64,000 nt of DNA from Puccinia triticina (lineage: Eukaryota > Basidiomycota > Pucciniomycetes > Pucciniales > Pucciniaceae), in assembly GCF_026914185.1 (NCBI RefSeq), contig NC_070563.1, forward strand, positions 4,113,001-4,177,000. Direction: 5' to 3'. The notes beneath the pieces were generated by a model. The model was not told the DNA's origin. It worked only from the letters and a program-made list of their open reading frames with translations, and made no database searches. A program made the translations under genes and the position numbers. Shown here piece after piece: positions 1 to 9,611 of this stretch. How positions within the stretch are numbered: the stretch's first letter is position 1; each line of letters begins with the position of its first letter.

Positions 1-331
1 GGATTTGACAGGCGATCAAGCTGACGGAGCCAATCAGGCATGTCCAACCTGATGACACTGTCAGCCTGCTTGCCAGGGCTGGATGGGGTCGGCTGGGCAA
101 TCTATGACCCCTGATCGACCCACGTGACATGCCAACACAATGTGTTGGCGGTGTTGGCTTGACATGTGGGTCGGATGGGTCAGACCCACGTAGTTCTGAC
201 CCATTGCCGGCGTCAAAGCGTCTCCGTTGTGAAAAGCAGGGAGGAGAGGTCATGCCAGACCTGTTCCTGACCCCGCAGCCGAGCCCACGCACTGATTCAA
301 AATTTATCGAGCGGTGGTGTACACACACATA
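1..331. other. Window start, no gene recognised
   Basis: I see no gene in this stretch. A short GC-rich open frame is present but has no recognisable domain. The sequence ends at the TA dinucleotide that flanks the first MITE. Confidence 0.5.
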
Positions 332-705
332 CACCACGGGTGCACCAAAAGTTTTTGGGATGGTTGTCAAAACCAAATTGATTGGATAGTGGTTTTCAGA
401 ACCAAATTGGTCTGAATCTGGTTTGTGGACAAATTCCGTTGCCAAAAAGGTCCCAAAAACCGTGCCGTGAGAGAAGGAGCATCCAAATGGTTTCCAAAAC
501 CATTTCAAATGGTTCTGCAAAGATTCTTCAAACCAAATTGGTTTCCAAAATATTTTTAAAACCACCTCAGGTGGTTCCAGAAATATTTTAAAAATATCTG
601 AAAATGGTTAGTCCGGCTTGTTCTTCAGGACGTCCGGACTCAATTAAAAAAAAATCTGAAAACCAATCAAACTGGTATTCAAAATATTTTGTTGCACCCG
701 TGGTG
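332..705. mobile_element. TA-flanked MITE (374 bp)
   Basis: The ends are inverted copies of CACCACGGGTGCA followed by a CAAAA-like stretch. A TA dinucleotide abuts both ends (330-331 and 706-707), as expected for a Tc1/mariner-type insertion. The interior is rich in repeated AACCAAATTGG-like palindromes and encodes no protein. Small size, inverted ends and lack of coding capacity fit a non-autonomous element. It lies about 90 bp downstream of the tRNA gene. The superfamily rests on the TA flank only, so it is inferred. Confidence 0.6.
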
Positions 706-797
706 TATGCCAAGCAGATCTACTACCACTGATCGGGCGCCTTTAGGGCTCAATTCATGGTGTGCAAAGATGTGCCCCAAACTGGGGGGCAAAAGAA

Positions 798-887
798 GGG
801 TCTGGCCGGGAATTGAACCCGGGACCTCACCCAAGCAGCTCCTGATGGAGGCCCTAAGGGTGAATCATACTACTAGACCACCAAACC
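798..887 (-). tRNA. tRNA-Pro (anticodon AGG) with intron
   Basis: The reverse strand folds into a full cloverleaf. The acceptor arm pairs GGTTTGG with CCAGACC and the discriminator is C. The D-arm region reads GGTCTAGTAGTATGATTC. The anticodon stem pairs CACCC with GGGTG around a loop TTAGGG. The T arm is CCCGGGTTCAATTCCCGG. An 18-nt intron follows the base 3' of the anticodon, the canonical eukaryotic position, and leaves a 72-nt mature tRNA. A downstream TTCTTTT run can serve as the RNA polymerase III terminator. Anticodon AGG (read as IGG after deamination) decodes proline. The A and B boxes are intact, so the gene is probably functional. Confidence 0.93.
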
Positions 888-1130
888 CTGCGATGATCGG
901 AAGTCCCGCATAACGCTATCTATTTCAGCTTGGACCAAGTCTTAAATTCCCTCCAACAAACTTCTGCATCGCTCATTTGAGGATGACGGGTCATTGAGAG
1001 CATTTTGTAGCTGAATTGGAGATCGGTGGGACGCGCTCTGACTCCTGTGACCAACTTAACTAAAGGCGAAGCCCTGGTCCACGAAGAGGGCCATTGGCTG
1101 TTTTGTATCTTGGAAGTCTGGAGAAGGTGC

Positions 1131-1725
1131 TCATGAACTATTCGTATCTTCACCTCGCGCAATCTTCAGACACTCCTCCTTGAACCCAATGACTTGAAAG
1201 ATCGTGAGACCGCTGTCCTGCAGTTTTTTGACGCCGTCGCAGTTCACGAAGTCATCTGGTTCGACGACACCCAAATAGATGTTCTTGATCCTAAGATGAG
1301 GATGATGGGATCGATTGAACTCGAGGATCAGATCCGCGCAAGGCTTATTTCCGGAGAGTCGAACAGAGCATGGCTCCATCGTCGTGTACAGGTCCAAGTC
1401 CCCAGTTGGCATACTCGCCGAGCGTCCATCCAATAGCTTCATTATCGCACATTGTTCGGCATGGGTGTTCCCCTCTAGTTCCCTCGAGTACCCCGTAGAG
1501 ACCACTTCCAAGGTGCCCGTTTTGGTCATTAAGCATCCTACACAGAACGCCGTCGGGATCGGTTTGGAGAGACGAGCTAGTGCTATCGCTTTGCGCATAC
1601 ACTCGAAGTGTAGCTCGTCTACACACGTTCACCGAAGGTCAACACGCATAACCATGAGTACCCTAAGCAGAAGTCCTTTTTTTGCGAGAGTTAGGCACTG
1701 GGTACTCACCAGATGTGGTTATCAT
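1131..1725 (-). CDS. RIB2: DRAP deaminase, RIB2-type (riboflavin synthesis)
   Basis: CDS is complement(join(1131..1618,1710..1725)), 167 residues. The first exon encodes only five residues and part of a sixth. A 91-bp intron (GTGAGT...TAG) joins it in phase to a segment starting ELHFECMRKAI; starting at the ATG at 1598 instead would drop these conserved residues. The protein is a cytidine-deaminase-fold enzyme: the zinc and catalytic motif HAEQC is followed by MEPCSVRLSGNKPC, the PCS-x8-C type signature of fungal Rib2 deaminase domains, and the C-terminal part resembles the GxEEC-x-KIA end of yeast Rib2. Known family role: deamination of 2,5-diamino-6-ribitylamino-4-pyrimidinone 5'-phosphate in riboflavin synthesis. 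Yeast Rib2 is fused to a pseudouridine synthase; here only the deaminase domain is present. It shares a short divergent promoter with VPS25. Confidence 0.85.
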
Positions 1726-1891
1726 CTTGCTTCTCAAGAAAAGTCGGATTTCCTGTACACAATCGCCCCCGCGCGGCTTTCGATCGACTTGGACCGGGCT
1801 GGTTGTTGTGACATGCATGTCAGATGTCACGACAAGTACAGCACCGAACTTGGTCCCCTCTGAGGCTTTGACGGTAAATTAACGTTAGACC
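1726..1891. promoter_or_regulatory. Divergent promoter region, RIB2-like / VPS25
   Basis: The 166 bp between the two start codons must hold both 5' UTRs and promoters if the gene models are right. The sequence is mixed in composition and contains a direct TGACATGCATGTCA-like palindrome near 1808-1822. I see no clear TATA box. The bidirectional role is inferred from layout only. Confidence 0.45.
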
Positions 1892-2882
1892 ATGAACGAC
1901 ACATATCATCCAGCCGGGAAAAGACCAACAACCGCATCGACTAGCAAAATTCAATTGGCCAATCTGACCACGAAGACGGGCTTCAAGTTTCCCTCCATCT
2001 TCTCATTTCCCCCGTTCTTCACGTAAGTTGAAAAATATTCCATCAGTAACTTATTTTATCGAGTTTCTTACATTATTTAGAGACAAATAAGACGGGGTGT
2101 CAGATTTTTGAGCGAAGAAAAACTGAACAAAGAACTGCCGTGTCCTTTTGTTTGGTAGAAAGCAGCCGAACCAGCAAACATGGGCCCATCAAGCTTCTCT
2201 CTGGCAACAGATTATCCTGTCGTACTGCAAATACCATCGAGTTTTCAAGCTCGACATCTCTGGCGCATCGACAGTGTTTCTGGAGGAATCTGAAATGTTC
2301 AGTAATCCACTGATTTCGAGTTGAGTGAGCTTTCTTTTCCTTCATCATCAACATCGTTTTCTTCCAGGTTCGAGAGTAGACGACTTATGATAAAAAACAA
2401 AAAAAGGAAGGTTGAATTCAGAGGCGATCCTGTCGGTCCTTGAAATAATGGTTCAGTCGGGTTGAGTCCATGCGCCTCGAACAAATAGTGGTGAGGCGAA
2501 ATTACTAACAGTTCCTTGCTGGAGAAAAACAGGTACGGCAGAGTACTACCCGACGCGGCCGTCGAACCCCACCAAGCTGAATCAGGGCATGAGCACGCCG
2601 ATGGCGACGAAGACGTATATACTAATACACTATGATTCACCAACGACGTGGGCCGATCGGATCTACGAATATATCAGCTCGAACGGGCTGACAAATTCGG
2701 TGATGACACTCCACGAGCTCACTAGCCCCGACCACCAGCCTTCGGACCAACCCCTCGTCGGCCTCGACCCAATCATCCTCCGTAAGGCCCTAGGCATCTT
2801 GGTCAAGGGGGGAAAGGCTAAACTGTTCAAAGGATCTATCGATGGCGTCGCCGGTGATGGCGATGGAGTCAAGTTCTTTTGA
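1892..2882 (+). CDS. VPS25: VPS25, ESCRT-II subunit
   Basis: Proposed CDS is join(1892..2022,2159..2319,2422..2460,2533..2882), about 226 residues. The N-terminal part ends exon 1 with FPSIFSFPPFFT, and exon 2 continues KQPNQQTWAHQASLW then WQQIILSYCKYHR, matching the PPFF and QPN-x-x-T landmarks of VPS25. The last exon has the second winged-helix domain, with SVMTLHELT, GLDPIILRKAL and the terminal GVKFF typical of the family. Role in the family: two VPS25 copies with VPS22 and VPS36 form ESCRT-II, which sorts ubiquitinated cargo at endosomes. Exon 1 adds about 30 residues not seen in animal VPS25. The join between exons 2 and 3 is the weak point: an expected segment of about nine residues is missing, and a nearby SRRL-like reading may belong to an exon I could not place. 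The stop codon and final exon are secure. Confidence 0.85.
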
Positions 2883-3480
2883 GCTCTCTGCATCCTCCCA
2901 TTTTGATCCCCCATTACTCATCCACTCAGGTTGTGTTGTTATATGTAAGTTGAACTCCCTCCCGCCACCGTGCTAGCCTAAACGAAAACTCGAATGTAAA
3001 AATGACCCGGTCAAAACACAATCCTATGCACACATGTTGTAAATTATACATTCGAAATTGCGGGACAGTACATATTCTCCGTGTTGCTCAATGAATTGAC
3101 CTCTGAACTACATTCTCAATGCGTTGCCGAAACTAGCAACAATAAGTCCTGCCAAATACATAATCATAGTGTAAATCTTTGTTGCCTGATGTGCAGGAAA
3201 AACGTGTGGTATTAGGAAGAATTCAACATGGCAAGCTGTATTTGTGCTGAGCTGGGGAGAGTCTCGGACAGCTGAATACTATGTATGTATTTTGCGGGCT
3301 GAGACGGGCCAGCCCGCGGAACGCTCAAAGCCGCCCGATTGACATCGCTTGGACTCAACTTTAAAGCTTGGCGACCAAAGTTTCCTCTCAAGCGCCCACA
3401 GTCCAGTATTGCCCAAAACCATACCAGCACGCTCAATAGTCCAAAAATCACCCTGCACACGTACGAAAGAAGAACCCAGG
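2883..3480. other. VPS25 3' region and intergenic gap
   Basis: This holds the 3' end of VPS25 transcription and the upstream region of the next gene. No further coding region, RNA gene or repeat is recognised. An open frame runs through the last 130 bp in phase with the LYR-family gene, so that gene could start earlier. Confidence 0.5.
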
Positions 3481-4062
3481 ATGTCAGTAGGCCGAGGACT
3501 AGGACGTCTTACTGGGCAACTGCAACAGCAACACATCCGTTCTTTAGAGGCATCATTCATCGCAGCTTCAAGCCAGTTTGGATCGTACAACTTTAGGGAG
3601 TACTTTACCCGGAAAACCAGACAGAAGTTCTCCGAACAACTACCACAAGTCCTGGGGACGAGCCAAATAGACGACAAGACTCTAGCGCAAATTGATCCCA
3701 AAACTCAGCAGGACCTGCACGCTTGGTGGTCATCGTCGCTGGACGAACTCGCGGTCCTTCAGCGTGCTTCTGTCATGAACAGACTCTTCGAGGCTCCTAA
3801 ACTTGTCGTCGAAAATGCGGCTAACTCTTTCTCGAACTCTGCCCAGGACCAGCCGCCCAACACTACCGAAAAGAAATCGTATGTTTTGACTCTCTTCTCC
3901 TCTCTTCATCATCCTTGTCTCAGCAGCGATCACATGTTACGTATCTTGTACTTCATTTTCTTTGACACGCTTGCTTACCTCTTTTCCTCTCTTTTCCCCT
4001 CTCCGCTCACTAGCCCAGGAACGATTCCCGACCAGTCGTCCGATCCCAAGTCGGACACTTGA
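3481..4062 (+). CDS. LYR-family protein, ISD11-like
   Basis: CDS is join(3481..3878,4014..4062), 148 residues. The 135-bp intron (GTATGT...CACTAG) has no in-frame stop, so the unspliced frame is also open; splicing removes a hydrophobic run encoded by pyrimidine-rich intron sequence. The segment SSQFGSYNFREYFTRKTRQKF matches the F-x-x-YNFR-x-Y-x-x-R-x-TR-x-x-F signature of ISD11/LYRM4, which in mitochondria stabilises the cysteine desulfurase Nfs1 during Fe-S cluster assembly. A later segment, ELAVLQRASVMNRLFEAPK, resembles the C-terminal helix of fungal members. The L-Y-R tripeptide itself is replaced by L-E-A in this model. That may be real divergence or an unrecognised upstream exon. The start was chosen at the ATG nearest the domain; an in-frame ATG exists at 3349. 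Confidence 0.65.
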   Translation: MSVGRGLGRLTGQLQQQHIRSLEASFIAASSQFGSYNFREYFTRKTRQKFSEQLPQVLGTSQIDDKTLAQIDPKTQQDLHAWWSSSLDELAVLQRASVMNRLFEAPKLVVENAANSFSNSAQDQPPNTTEKKSYVLTLFSSLHHPCLSSDHMLRILYFIFFDTLAYLFSSLFPSPLTSPGTIPDQSSDPKSDT

Positions 4063-4713
4063 AACACTCAACCGTCAACAAAAGAAAACTCAGTTCTCAC
4101 AAGAAGATGGAGATTATTCTTAATTCAGAACCCTGATGAGCTGTTTGAACAGTTTGACTCACATTAATAGATTGGATCAATATCCTTTGGGAAAAAAGTA
4201 TCATTTCAATCTCAGGGTTCGTACATGAGTTGAGCATCTACACTCTAGATGCAATTTGGATTCCTGGTGACAGCACACAAAACAAAAAAACCACAGGAAA
4301 CCAAATAAATTCAGCGGGAAGACCTCAAATGACCATAGCATAATTAATCTTTATAGATTTTGTCCCAGTCCTGAAGCTGGAGCTGGCACTTTTGGTGTAG
4401 TGTTGAAACTCAAAAATTGCACAATCAAATAAACACCTTGTTATGGTCAGGTCCATTATGGAGAGAAAGATGAGATCTGGGGGTTCTGGATCCTATATGG
4501 TAGATTGCAGGATGTGAAAGCAGTCTGGATCTTCAGACTCTCAAACCTCAAGAGTGTGGTCTGTGACATGTACATATAAGCTATGTGACAGGGGCCTGCT
4601 AAGCCTGCGCCACAGCTCATGAGACACATCAAGACATATTTCAATTACTATCTTTCAAATATGTCATGTTTCAGAAAATCATATCCTCAAGCCCCCTTTT
4701 GAACACGCTGTTA
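4063..4713. other. Intergenic, no gene recognised
   Basis: AT-rich sequence downstream of the LYR-family gene. No coding or RNA feature is supported. It ends at the TTA that precedes the Harbinger-like element. Confidence 0.5.
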
Positions 4714-6193
4714 GAACATCTCCACCCGGGGAGGTAAAACCGGGTTGCTAAAACCCCGGGATGGCAACTCAACTTTTGCATATAGCAACCTGCAAGGTTC
4801 TGGCACCCACCTGTGGGTGCTATAATACACATACACACCAGAAGCACCCCCCAATGACCAAGTCATCCAATGGAGCTGCAGCGCTCCATGACCATACAGC
4901 CGGTCATTGATGACTCACACAACTTGATGACCGGTGTAGCCGGTTATTGATAGCTTGAAAACCTCCCTTAGACCAACATAGCCAGTCATCAAGAGCTCTT
5001 GATGACCGCACTCAATGACTGGTGAAGCCAGTCAATGAGAGAGCTCTTGATAACCGTCTTGATGACCGGTGTAGCCAGTCATCAAGAGAGCTCTTGACCA
5101 CCGGGGTCTCTCTCAATGACCACAGCCAGTCATTGAGATAGTGTGGGAATTTTGTCATTTTGTCTTACTTACACCTCTAAAACACCTCTAAAACAATGTT
5201 TTGCATCATTCTTGAAGCATTGCCAGAATCATTGTTAGTACAAAATCCATCACACCATGTAGTCTTGAACCATGAGTGGTAGATGAAATTTTGCCATACA
5301 TTTATCACATGTAGTCTCTAAGAAAGTATACTTGAAACTTGTCTCACCTTCCCTTTCAATTTTTCTTCCAACCACATGTTGGCCGCCTGTTGTTAGTCTA
5401 CTTAAACCCAGCATACAACAAGCAATTAAGATCATCTGTTCTACCTCTTATTTTTCCGCACCACCCTGAACCGCATCCGGTGAGCTTTTTCACCTCACCC
5501 TCAATGTCCCTTATCTCAAGCATCTTGGCTCATATTTTGTGTTGATTTTGTGAGGCCTGAGATTTTAATTTCAACAGATAGCTCTTGATGACTACAGCCA
5601 GTCATTGAGATCTCTCAATGACTGGTATATCACTGCAGCCAGTCATTGAGAGAGCTCTTGATGACCATTATATGACTACAGCCATCCATTGAGAGCTATC
5701 TCAAGGGGCGGCTGTACTGGTCAGCAAGAGATAGCTCTTTATGACTGGCTGTACCGGTCAGCAAGAGACAGCTCTCAATGACCAGTAAGCCATTAATTGA
5801 GAGAGATCTCAATGACCAGTATAGCTGGTCATCAATTTTCTCAATGTTTGGTATATGCAACCGGTAATCAATAGCTTTTGATGCTCTCAATTACCAGACA
5901 GATATTTAAGCAGAACAGCCAGTCATTTATAGCTTGTATTGCTCTCAATGACTGTTTTGATGGCGGGTTGTTGTACATATCTATTTGAGTTGGTGAGTTT
6001 GGAGGGGGGATGAGCTGGGAGGAGTTGCTATAGAGTTGCTAGCGGGTTGCCAGATGTAGCTACCCAATGTTGATTTTTACCTCCGGAGAGAAAATAGAAA
6101 CTCATTTGCCACCCTGAGTGGGTGGTGTTTTTTGGGTTTGGGTTGGTAAATGCAGGATAGAAACCGGGTTTACCTCCCCGGGTGGAGATGCTC
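4714..6193. mobile_element. Harbinger-like non-autonomous element (1.48 kb)
   Basis: The ends are about 32-bp inverted repeats: GAACATCTCCACCCGGGGAGG at the left and its complement, with GAGCATCTCC at the tip, at the right (6162-6193). The termini resemble those of the PIF/Harbinger element at 37343. The flanking trinucleotides are TTA (4711-4713) and TTG (6194-6196), consistent with a degraded 3-bp TTA duplication. The interior encodes nothing recognisable and is filled with diverged inverted units built on TCATTGAGAG and CTCTTGATGACC. Similar units recur in other elements of this window. Confidence 0.65.
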
Positions 6194-8212
6194 TTGTACA
6201 TCATAAAGTGGCAACAGGTGGCAAAGTTTAGGTCCTGTGTCATAAATTTGCCCCTTTTAGGACAATTAATGGTGTGTCCAAAGTTGGCCAAGTCTCATTT
6301 GATAGATCTCACAATAAGAAATGAGGATTGGAAAAACAACTCCCATATTTTGGGAAAACAACTCCCATATATCACCGCAAGCATATTTGGGAGCTGTTCT
6401 CCCAAATCAGTTTTTGATTTGGGAGCTGTTCTTCCAAATCAGTTTTTGATTTGGGAGTCATCAATACTAAAATTTATTATTATTATTTACTTATTTTTGC
6501 CAAGGAATGGGAGTTTTCTGCCCAAAAGGCCCTTTGCAGAGGGCCTCTTTGGGAGTCATCTTTGGGCACCACAAACCCGTACAACATTGTTAGGCAGCAT
6601 GTAACCCATGCACTGCAAACCCCATATAACATTGTTATGCAAGATGTAACCCGCCAAGCCCTGCTCATGGTTATAGCAAAGATATCACATCTTTAAATGT
6701 GGGTCAAAGAAAACTCCAATTTCAAGGACTTCCTGTTTTGGATCCCAGTATTTCTCAAAGTTTGGCATCAATGGCTTGGACGCCTGGGTTATACATGATA
6801 AATGGGGAAATTTATCACACACAAGTTACAACCCCCCCGTCTCCACCAAACTTTTAGAACCCCCAGGGGTTGTGCTTGATAACTCAACCCATTTATCATG
6901 TATAATGGTGCATCCAAATGGGGCCTTAATCATATTTTCATGATATTGAGTTTGGGCCTCATTGGCTTAACCATATTTCAATAATTGGATTTAAAAATAA
7001 CTCCTTGAGTTGCTTGTCAATTCCTTTCATCACAAGGTAGGCTTAATTGATTGTTGGATATTGGGTGCCACTCAATAAAACAAGTGGGAAAAATATCAGC
7101 CAAAGGTTATTGAGAAAGTGATAAGCAAAGAAACATAAACCTTGGTAAAATGAGTCAAGAAACTGGTCCATAAGAACCAGCTCCTCCCATTGAAGCTTAG
7201 TCAGACAAGATCCAAACTTTTTTTATAGAATTTTAAATTTCTGGAAGGCTAAATTCCATGGCAAGTATGCCTTGTAGAGAATTTAAAAATGGACCCGTGT
7301 ACCAGTTGCACAATAGGTACCTGCATGTTTTCTCCCCGAAATTGGCACCTGGCAGTGCCTGTCAGGTACCAGTGATAATTAAGGTGGGTACCATCAGCTT
7401 TTTTTCATCAAACAGGACATGGAGAGGTTTTCTTGATGACTGGAATGGATAATTCATCAAGAGTTTCTCCCCTCAATGACCAACCTGTTCTGTTCATTAA
7501 AAGGTTTTTCATGGTCATCAAGGGTACTCCCCTCAACAATGTGGAACTCCTATGCAACAGGTAAGATGAGCTTGGATGGTAAATGATAAAATGTCACGGA
7601 TAATGACAATAATCACAGGTGCTTGAAGGGCTGCTCTCTGTGGTAAGCTCTGGGAGAAACTAGAATTAAATTGTGTGGTTCTGACTTTGTGAGACTACAG
7701 TCAGTTCTCTGCTTAGCCAGATAAGAAAGAGAGCTGTGAGTACATACAAGCTTGTGATAGGTTGAAGTTCACATGTTGACTTCTTGTGAACCCCAATAAA
7801 GGAGGAGGGTCTACAGGGGTGCAGGGTAGGTGCAGGCGGTACCTGCCAGGCGGTGCCAGGTACTGCCAAATGGTTACCTATTGACAATCTCTAATGCCTT
7901 GTAAGTTGAGTTCCATCAATTTGGGACGTCCTTACAACAAGGTTTGTTCTTGATATCAATGTGGATGGGGAATTTTCAAAGCTGTCTATGCAAAAAAAAG
8001 ATCCATGAATCAAATGGACATCATCAGATATGTATTTGATTCACAGTTTCACTGGCAAGTGGCAATCTTGAGCCCATCATTGATGAACAAGTTGATTATG
8101 TGAGCTAGACAGTGCATGTGATATTGGGAAAAAGTTGCAGTGCCAGGGTTAAAATAACACCATGATCATCAAAAAGAAAATGAATTCAAACCATGGCTGC
8201 AGTGTTTGCTTT
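6194..8212. other. Repeat-rich gap, no gene recognised
   Basis: No protein gene is supported. A small inverted repeat at about 6773-6930 is bounded by TTGGACGCC and TTGGATGCACC-type ends with TTATACATGATAAATGGG inside, and is probably a short MITE remnant. Around 7300-7880 lie scattered GGTACCTG-like motifs related to the hAT-type MITE at 25274. The rest is AT-rich and unassigned. Confidence 0.4.
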
Positions 8213-8707
8213 CACTACAAGAAAAACTCTAGAAACTGCCAGCATTTGACATGCAGAATACTCCAGTGTAACTTTCATTGTAACTCAATATAATTACAGC
8301 AAGCCCTTTCATGCACATTCACTGCGCAATGTTCACACTGAATGTGCATTCAAGCTTGGTTCACTACAAGAAAAATTCAAGCAACTGCCACCAGTTGAAA
8401 TGCAGGAGCTCTGAGGCAGCCGGTGGTCTTACTTTGACCTTTGTCTAAGGTTAACTCAATCAAGCTTCAATGCACATTCACTGTTCATGTTGCACAGTGA
8501 CTTCAAAAATAAAAAAAAATCATGTGTTTGGGTGGTGTCATAATGGCCATTATGGTGGACTATCTTGCATGTCAACTGCCATCAGTTGCACAAATTTTTC
8601 TTGTAGTGGTTGAAATAACCTTTGAGAAAGGCTTGATTATCACCTCAAGCTTCCTTTGAGCTTCTCAATCTTCACTGCCAGCAGTTTTTAGAATTTTTCT
8701 TGTGGTT
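8213..8707. mobile_element. CACTA-type MITE, host of a nested insertion
   Basis: The left end reads CACTACAAGAAAAACTCTAG followed by AAACTGCCAGCA. The right end is the diverged complement, ending in TTTTTCTTGTGGTT. The flanks are TTT and TCT, an imperfect 3-bp duplication. The centre is occupied by the complete element at 8362-8608, so this copy was split by a later insertion. It has no coding capacity. Confidence 0.55.
8362..8608. mobile_element. CACTA-type MITE (247 bp)
   Basis: It starts CACTACAAGAAAAATTCAAG and ends with the complement TTTTTCTTGTAGTG. The adjoining subterminal segment, CAACTGCCACCAGTTG, is itself palindromic and has a counterpart at the right end. A perfect 3-bp target duplication, GTT, flanks it (8359-8361 and 8609-8611). 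CACTA termini with 3-bp duplications define the CACTA (CMC/EnSpm) superfamily. There is no coding capacity, so it depends on a transposase elsewhere. Confidence 0.8.
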
Positions 8708-8860
8708 TCTACATTGTTAACTGTGACAAATGTAACATTGCCAAAAATAGAGACAGTGATTTTGAACCTGTGTACCCACTGACCTTTTGTGCCAAATCCT
8801 GACATCTGCACCTGCATCCACACTTTTTGGTGTGTACCTGCTAGCTTGGGCAGTTACATT

Positions 8861-9611
8861 CAGACCATAGCACAGTGGTATTTGACGCTTTTTTTGGGCC
8901 CGTCAAATACTGATTCATCAAATATTCAAGTATTCGGAGATATTTGACGGAAAAACCTCCAAAATACATTAAAAACACAAAGAATTACATTTTTTGTGTT
9001 TTTGACTTCTTTTGGCTCATTTCTGGCCCATAAATTTTGAGGAGGTCATCCTTCAAAAATATCATGGTGCCAAAGACACTTACAATATTGCTGGAGGCAT
9101 ATCTCATAATGGCAGACACACTATTCAGAGTGCCGGACACACTCTTGATAGTGGTGAAAAAACTTTTCATAGTGGGGGACACACTTTTGATAGTGGCAGA
9201 CGCAGCTTAGCGCGCGCTCTTTTGCGCCCTGCGTGCTTAGCGTTAGCGCAATTGCGCATATCTGTGCTAACGCTACGCTAAAAGCTAAAATAGCTTTGCG
9301 CCCTGTGTGCGTAGCGTCAGCGCAGATGCGCGCAATTGCACTAACGCCACACTAAAAAATAGCGCATTTGCGCTGCGCTACGCTACGCTAACAGCTATGG
9401 TTAGCATAGCTGACCCACTGTTGGGCCATTTCAAACTCATCTGGGGCCTTTGGGCCCCAGGAAAGCTTGCATTGACCCTCTACGCGCCCCTTTGAGCCAT
9501 TATTCAAATTTATTCAAATATTCGAGCTTAAATTTGCCCAGGCATTATTTGACTCAAATCAAATTTGAATACAAATACTCAAATCGATTCAATTCGATGT
9601 GCTATGGTCTG
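8861..9611. mobile_element. hAT-type non-autonomous element (751 bp)
   Basis: Perfect 14-bp terminal inverted repeats, CAGACCATAGCACA and its complement, are flanked by a perfect 8-bp target duplication, GTTACATT (8853-8860 and 9612-9619). Both features are diagnostic of the hAT superfamily. The subterminal zones are rich in TCAAATA and TTTGAATA motifs. It contains a GC-rich segment that also occurs in the element at 56880. There is no coding capacity. Confidence 0.85.
9195..9429 (+). repeat. GC-rich TAGCG repeat fragment, copy of 57113-57329
   Basis: This stretch is built of GCGCTAACGCTACGCTA-like words. It closely parallels 57113-57329 in the same orientation, including the right-hand end GACCCACTGTTG. 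In the 57-kb copy that end is the terminus of an element with 7-bp duplications. Here the left terminus is missing, so it appears to be a partial copy inside the hAT element. Confidence 0.65.

Noticed and set aside
3279..3701. 140-codon minus-strand frame
   Set aside because: It is antisense to the LYR-family gene, whose plus-strand frame has family motifs and a good intron.
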